The position numbers and the translations under genes are program-made. The notes under the pieces were generated by a model that saw only the letters and a program-made list of their open reading frames with translations, made no database searches and was not told where the DNA came from. Positions 59,749-64,000 of a DNA stretch of 64,000 nt are shown piece after piece; the first letter of the stretch is position 1, and every line of letters begins with the position of its first letter. The stretch comes from Georgenia satyanarayanai. GTDB lineage: Bacteria; Actinomycetota; Actinomycetes; Actinomycetales; Actinomycetaceae. Where the stretch lies: positions 1 through 64,000 of the forward strand of contig NZ_VUKC01000007.1 in NCBI RefSeq assembly GCF_009193135.1. Reading direction: 5' to 3'.

Positions 59749-61511
59749 TGACCACCACCTCCGAGCAGTCCAGCGGGCCGGTCCTCTCCTTCACCGACCT
59801 CGATGTCCGCTTCAAGACCGAGTTCGGCTCCGTCCACGCCGTCAAGGGCATCTCCCTGGAGGTGCACCCCGGTGAGGTGGTCGCGCTCGTCGGCGAGTCC
59901 GGCTCCGGCAAGTCCGTCACCTCGATGACGGCGCTCGGGCTCCTCCCGAAGAACGCCCGCACCGCCGGCGGCATCGTCGTCGGGGACCGGAAGGTCGGCG
60001 AGCTCGACGACCGCGAGCTGCGCCGCATGCGGGGCAACGACGTCGCCATGGTCTTCCAGGAGCCGATGACGGCGCTCAACCCGGTCCTGACGATCGGCAC
60101 GCAGCTCACCGAGGCCCTCGAGCTCCACGGCATCGCCTTCGGCAAGGCCGCGGACGAGCGTGCGGCCGAGCTGCTGCGGATGGTCGGCATCCCCGAGCCC
60201 GAGCGGCGCCTCAAGCAGTACCCGCACGAGCTCTCCGGCGGTCAGCGTCAGCGCGTCGTCATCGCGATCGCCATCAGCTGCGACCCGCGCGTCATCATCG
60301 CCGACGAGCCGACGACGGCCCTGGACGTCACCGTCCAGGCCGAGATCCTCGACCTGCTCCGCTCCCTCAAGGACAAGCTCAACACCGGCATCCTCCTCAT
60401 CACCCACAACATGGGCGTCGTCGCCGACATGGCCGACCGCGTCGCGGTGATGTTCAAGGGCAACCTCGTCGAGACGGGCACGGCCGACCAGGTCCTCAAC
60501 CACCCGCAGCACGCCTACACCAAGCGCCTGCTCGACGCCGTGCCCCACCTCGGCCGCGGCCGCGACCAGCTCGGCATCACCCACGTCGCGGCGCCCCCGG
60601 TCGAGGAGGACGAGATCCACGCGCTGCGCATGGAGAACCTCGTCATCGAGTACCAGCGCGCCGGCAAGCCGCCGTTCCGCGCCGTCGACGACGTCTCCTT
60701 CTCCGTGCGCCAGGGCGAGGTCGTCGGCCTCGTCGGTGAGTCCGGTTCGGGCAAGTCGACGATCGGCCGCTGCGCGCTGGGACTCATCCCCGCGGCGTCG
60801 GGCACGATCCGCATGTTCGGTGAGGACTTCGGCGCCCTCAAGCGCCGCGACGCCAAGGCGCTGCGCAAGCGGATCGGCGTGGTCTTCCAGGACCCCGCCG
60901 CCTCGCTGAACCCGCGCCTGCCGATCGGCGACATCATCGCCGAGCCGATGGTCGTCCACAAGGTCGGGGACCGGAGGTCGCGCGAGCGCAAGGTCCACGA
61001 GCTCCTCGAGGCCGTCGAGCTGCCCCGCAGCGTGTACAACCGCTACCCGCACGAGCTCTCCGGCGGCCAGCGCCAGCGTGTCTCCGTGGCGCGTGCGCTC
61101 GTCCTCGAGCCCGAGCTGCTCGTCGCCGACGAGCCGACCTCCGCGCTCGACGTCTCCGTCCAGGCCAGCGTCCTCGCCATGTTCACCGAGCTCCAGCAGC
61201 GCTACCGCTTCGCCTGCCTCTTCGTCTCCCACGACCTCGCCGTCGTCGACCTGCTCGCCCACCGGGTGGTCGTGCTGCAGAACGGCAAGATCGTCGAGAA
61301 GGGCAGCCGCGAGGACGTCCTGCAGAACCCGCAGGAGGAGTACACGCAGCGGCTGCTCGCCGCGGCGCCCGTGCCCGAGCCCGGGGAGCAGCGCCGCCGC
61401 CGCGAGGAGCGCCACGCCCTGCTCGCCTCCTTCGGGGAGAGTGTCACCGAGCTCCGGCTCGACGAGGGCACCATCGGCTCCGGGCCGCTGGACGAGTCCA
61501 CCCGCGAGTAG
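59748..61511 (+). CDS. Dual ABC ATPase (DppD-DppF fusion) of peptide transporter
   Basis: A 587-residue cytoplasmic ATPase with two nucleotide-binding domains. Domain 1 (about 10-280): Walker A GESGSGKS, LSGGQRQRVVIA and VIIADEPTTALD. Domain 2 (about 295-555): GESGSGKST, LSGGQRQRVSVA and LLVADEPTSALD. C-terminal oligopeptide-type extensions (QHAYTKRLLDAVPHL and QEEYTQRLLAAAPVP) follow each. It powers the two permeases. The final 40 residues are acidic and specific. Confidence 0.95.
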   Translation: MTTTSEQSSGPVLSFTDLDVRFKTEFGSVHAVKGISLEVHPGEVVALVGESGSGKSVTSMTALGLLPKNARTAGGIVVGDRKVGELDDRELRRMRGNDVAMVFQEPMTALNPVLTIGTQLTEALELHGIAFGKAADERAAELLRMVGIPEPERRLKQYPHELSGGQRQRVVIAIAISCDPRVIIADEPTTALDVTVQAEILDLLRSLKDKLNTGILLITHNMGVVADMADRVAVMFKGNLVETGTADQVLNHPQHAYTKRLLDAVPHLGRGRDQLGITHVAAPPVEEDEIHALRMENLVIEYQRAGKPPFRAVDDVSFSVRQGEVVGLVGESGSGKSTIGRCALGLIPAASGTIRMFGEDFGALKRRDAKALRKRIGVVFQDPAASLNPRLPIGDIIAEPMVVHKVGDRRSRERKVHELLEAVELPRSVYNRYPHELSGGQRQRVSVARALVLEPELLVADEPTSALDVSVQASVLAMFTELQQRYRFACLFVSHDLAVVDLLAHRVVVLQNGKIVEKGSREDVLQNPQEEYTQRLLAAAPVPEPGEQRRRREERHALLASFGESVTELRLDEGTIGSGPLDESTRE

Positions 61512-61513
61512 CG

Positions 61514-64000
61514 GTGAGGGCGCCCCGTCTCCTGCTGCGGCGCGGCCGTGCACAGCGGGGCGCCCTCCTCACCCTGCTCGTCCTCACCGCGACCGTCGCC
61601 GCGATCCTCGCCGGCAGCATCGGCTACACGCGGGCGGCGGGGGTCGCCACGGTGCGCGCGACGCTCGCCGAGGCGGCGCCGAGCGACGCCGGGGTCCAGG
61701 TCCAGACCCGGCTCGCCGCGGATCCGGAGGCGCAGGACGCGGCCGTGCGCGACACCGTCGCCACGCTCCTCGGCCCCGGCACCGACGTGGCCCGCACGCT
61801 GTGGAGCGAGGCGCTCGGCGCGGAGGCGGGCGGGCAGCAGCTGCGCGTCGTCCTCGCGGAGCTTCCCGCCGGCGACGGCGTGGTCCTCGCCGACGGCGCG
61901 GCGCCCGGTTCGGGTGAGGTGCTCGTGCCCGAGCAGGACGCCGCCGCGGCGGGTCTGGGGACGGGCGCGGAGCTCGTCGTCGACGGCGCCACGCTCACCG
62001 TGTCCGGCACGTGGCGCACCGGTGACGAGCGTGCCTGGTTCACCGACCCGCACACCGAGGACGCGGTCGGCCCGCTCCTCACCGGTGCGGCCACGGTCCG
62101 CGACGTCGTCAGCGCGCCCTTCGTCCGCTGGACGGTCCACCCGCGCGTGGAGTCGCTCACCGTCGCGGACCTCCCGGCCCTCGCCGACGGTCTCGCGCGC
62201 CTCGACTACGCCCTGGGAGACGACGCCGTCGCGGTCCGCGGTCTGTCCGTGACCGGGGATCTCGCCGCCACCGTCGACGACCTCGTGGACGCGACCGCGA
62301 CGGCCGCCGCCGTCGGGCTCGTGCCGGTCGCGCTCCTCGCGGTGGTCTCCCTCGTCGCCCTCGTCCAGGTCGTGCGCCTGCTCGGGCAGACGCGCGACCG
62401 CGAGACCGAGATCCTCGTCGCGCGCGGGGCGGCGGCCCGGCAGGTGACGGTGTGGTCGGCGGTCGAGCTCGCCGTCGTCGCCGTCGTCGGTGGCGCGGTC
62501 GGCACGGTGGTGGCCGCCGTCGTCGTGGGCCGGCTGGACGGCGGGGCCGCGCAGCGCGGGGTCATCGTCACGACGGGCGCCGCCGTCGTCGTCCTCACCG
62601 TCGTGACCGGCACGGTCGTGGCCGGCCTGCGCGCGCGGGGCACCGCCCGCCGGATGGTCACCGACCGCTCCGGCCGGCTCCGCGGTGCCGCGGCCGCCGG
62701 GACGGTCGTGCTCACCGGTGCCGCGGCGGCGCTGTCCGCCTGGCAGCTGCTCCGGCACGGCACCCCCCTCATCGACGACGGCGGGGCGGACGTGCTCGCC
62801 GTCGTGTCCCTGGGGGCCGTGCTCGCCTTCCTCGCCGTGCTCGCGCTCGCGCTGCTCGGCCCGCTCACCCGCGGCGCCGCCCGGGCGCGGGAGCGGGGAC
62901 GGGCCCTGCCCGGCGTCCTCGCCGCCCGCCAGGTCTCCCGCCGCGTGCGGGCCTACGCCGTCCCGCTCGTCCTCGTGGTCCTCGCCGTCGGCACGACGAC
63001 CGTCGCCTCCTCCTTCGCCGGTGCCACCGCCGTCCAGCGCGAGCACGTCGCCGCGCTCGCCACCGGCACCGACGTGCGCGTCACCGTGCCGGCGCCCTCC
63101 ACCGCCCGTGAGCCGCAGGCCGTCTCGGCCGCCCCGTATCGCGAGATCGCCGGGGTCCGCAGCGCCGGCAGCGTCCTGCGCGCCACCGGCACGTTCGGTG
63201 AGCTGCCGCTCGCCGTGACGGCGCTGGACACCGCGCGCCTCGCGGAGGTCGCGCGCGTGCCCGGTGACGCCGTCACCGGACTCGCACCCGGCGCGTGGGG
63301 CACGGCCCTGCCGGCCGGGACGCGGACCCTCGACCTCACGCTCCGGGCGCGGCTCGGGCTGTCCGCCGCGGCGCGGGAGGCGGAGGAGGTGATGCTCGAG
63401 TCCGCCCGGGAGTACTACGTCGAGGCCTTGGGCGTCACCGAGGAGGAGGCCGACGAGCTCCTCGAGGAGGACCGGGACCGGCAGCGCGCGGGGGACCACG
63501 GACTCGGCGTCGTGGCCTGGGTGGCAGACCCGGACGGCGGGCTGAGCATGCTCGACGGCGGGCGCCTCCCGGCCGAACCCTTCGGCGAGGGCGGGCTCCT
63601 CGGGCCCGAGTCCACCGAGCACACGCTGCGGCTGGAGCTGCCCGCCACCTCCGAGCACCGGCTCGTCGCGCTCGACGTCGCCGCTACCGGGCCGTTCGTC
63701 GGCTACGACCTGGCGGTGGAGCTCACCTCCCTCACCGCCGACGGCGCCGCGGTCGACCTCGGGCCTGCGCCCTGGCAGCAGACCCTGGCCACACCCGGTC
63801 TCGAGCCGGTCGGCGTGGTCGGCGCGCGGGGCACGTTCGCGGGGACCGAGGACGTCACGGTCCGGTTCGTGCCCGACGGCGGTGCCGCGGCCGTCCCCGC
63901 GGCCGTCACCTCCCACCTCGCCACGACGGCGGACCTCGCCGTGGGAGACACGGCCGCCGTGACCATGGGTGGGACCGCGGTCGACCTCGAGGTGAGCGCC
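61514..64000 (+). CDS. FtsX-like ABC permease (partial, runs off window)
   Basis: An 829-codon open frame without stop to the window end. GTG at 61514 lies 2 bp after the ATPase stop. An N-terminal membrane helix (GALLTLLVLTATVAAILAGS) is followed by a large extracytoplasmic domain, then a helix block (about 255-470) with the typical FtsX-type loop VVRLLGQTRDRETEILVARG, and a second extracytoplasmic domain with AREYYVEALGVTEEEADELL. This is the layout of actinobacterial MacB/FtsX-like exporters with two repeats. It is probably a separate transporter gene of the next cluster, its ATPase lying beyond the window. Confidence 0.88.
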   Translation, partial: MRAPRLLLRRGRAQRGALLTLLVLTATVAAILAGSIGYTRAAGVATVRATLAEAAPSDAGVQVQTRLAADPEAQDAAVRDTVATLLGPGTDVARTLWSEALGAEAGGQQLRVVLAELPAGDGVVLADGAAPGSGEVLVPEQDAAAAGLGTGAELVVDGATLTVSGTWRTGDERAWFTDPHTEDAVGPLLTGAATVRDVVSAPFVRWTVHPRVESLTVADLPALADGLARLDYALGDDAVAVRGLSVTGDLAATVDDLVDATATAAAVGLVPVALLAVVSLVALVQVVRLLGQTRDRETEILVARGAAARQVTVWSAVELAVVAVVGGAVGTVVAAVVVGRLDGGAAQRGVIVTTGAAVVVLTVVTGTVVAGLRARGTARRMVTDRSGRLRGAAAAGTVVLTGAAAALSAWQLLRHGTPLIDDGGADVLAVVSLGAVLAFLAVLALALLGPLTRGAARARERGRALPGVLAARQVSRRVRAYAVPLVLVVLAVGTTTVASSFAGATAVQREHVAALATGTDVRVTVPAPSTAREPQAVSAAPYREIAGVRSAGSVLRATGTFGELPLAVTALDTARLAEVARVPGDAVTGLAPGAWGTALPAGTRTLDLTLRARLGLSAAAREAEEVMLESAREYYVEALGVTEEEADELLEEDRDRQRAGDHGLGVVAWVADPDGGLSMLDGGRLPAEPFGEGGLLGPESTEHTLRLELPATSEHRLVALDVAATGPFVGYDLAVELTSLTADGAAVDLGPAPWQQTLATPGLEPVGVVGARGTFAGTEDVTVRFVPDGGAAAVPAAVTSHLATTADLAVGDTAAVTMGGTAVDLEVSA

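Noticed and set aside
61202-63916. Long minus-strand ORF opposite the ATPase and FtsX-like genes
   Set aside because: It crosses two real plus-strand genes and encodes a low-complexity product. Motifs on the plus strand are unambiguous.

Overview
The window is high-GC DNA with dense coding, strong G/C bias at third codon positions, many GTG/TTG starts and actinobacterial gene families: IspH, YchF, a PutA with fused proline and aldehyde dehydrogenase domains, a type II thymidine kinase, HTTM, and LPxTG-type and lipobox exports. This points to an actinobacterium, most likely in the Micrococcales. AdhE together with PutA suggests a facultatively anaerobic heterotroph. Family and genus cannot be fixed from sequence alone.

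Layout. (1) 1-15.5 kb is core chromosome: a tandem/inverted repeat patch, a PfkB kinase, xseB, a bifunctional adhE lying between xseB and xseA, a GNAT gene, ispH, an acyl-CoA ligase, rmuC, small membrane and cupin genes, a membrane acyltransferase-like gene, a gamma-glutamyltransferase lipoprotein and ychF. (2) 15.5-39.4 kb is an accessory island. Its ends are marked by a 24-bp exact direct repeat that includes the 3' end and stop codon of ychF (15509-15532 and 39354-39377). Paired AGTCCGCA-type repeats lie just inside both ends. (3) 39.4-64 kb is again core-like: a strong terminator, an LPSTG-anchored amidase, an ABC-F protein, a VOC protein, an ArsR/SRPBCC pair, an MBL/TetR divergon, a YidD-like protein, a TM/HTTM pair, an S9 peptidase, tdk, putA, a peptide-type ABC transporter operon and the start of an FtsX-like permease that runs off the window.

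The island carries a mobility module (tyrosine integrase, excisionase, XRE regulator, MobF relaxase-helicase, but no visible type IV secretion or coupling genes, so it looks mobilizable rather than self-transmissible). It also carries a set of likely defence genes. These are a DUF4209/HEPN-like protein; a two-gene system with an N-terminal Q-x-K nuclease-like domain joined to a P-loop NTPase plus a helical-repeat partner; an HNH protein; an uncharacterised winged-helix-like protein; a SIR2-HerA-KTSC operon; and an MNT-HEPN toxin-antitoxin-like pair. A decayed integrase copy at 18.9-19.4 kb and the intact integrase at 26.0-27.1 kb are direct repeats bracketing the protease and nuclease-NTPase module, so the island looks composite. 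Decayed genes (a membrane protein with a frameshift and two amber stops, a frameshifted DUF3024 gene) sit near the two ends.

The best candidates for something new are the nuclease-NTPase/HEAT-like pair (20917-25841), the three-gene SIR2-HerA-KTSC version, the DUF4209 gene next to the left end, and the use of the ychF 3' end as an integration site.
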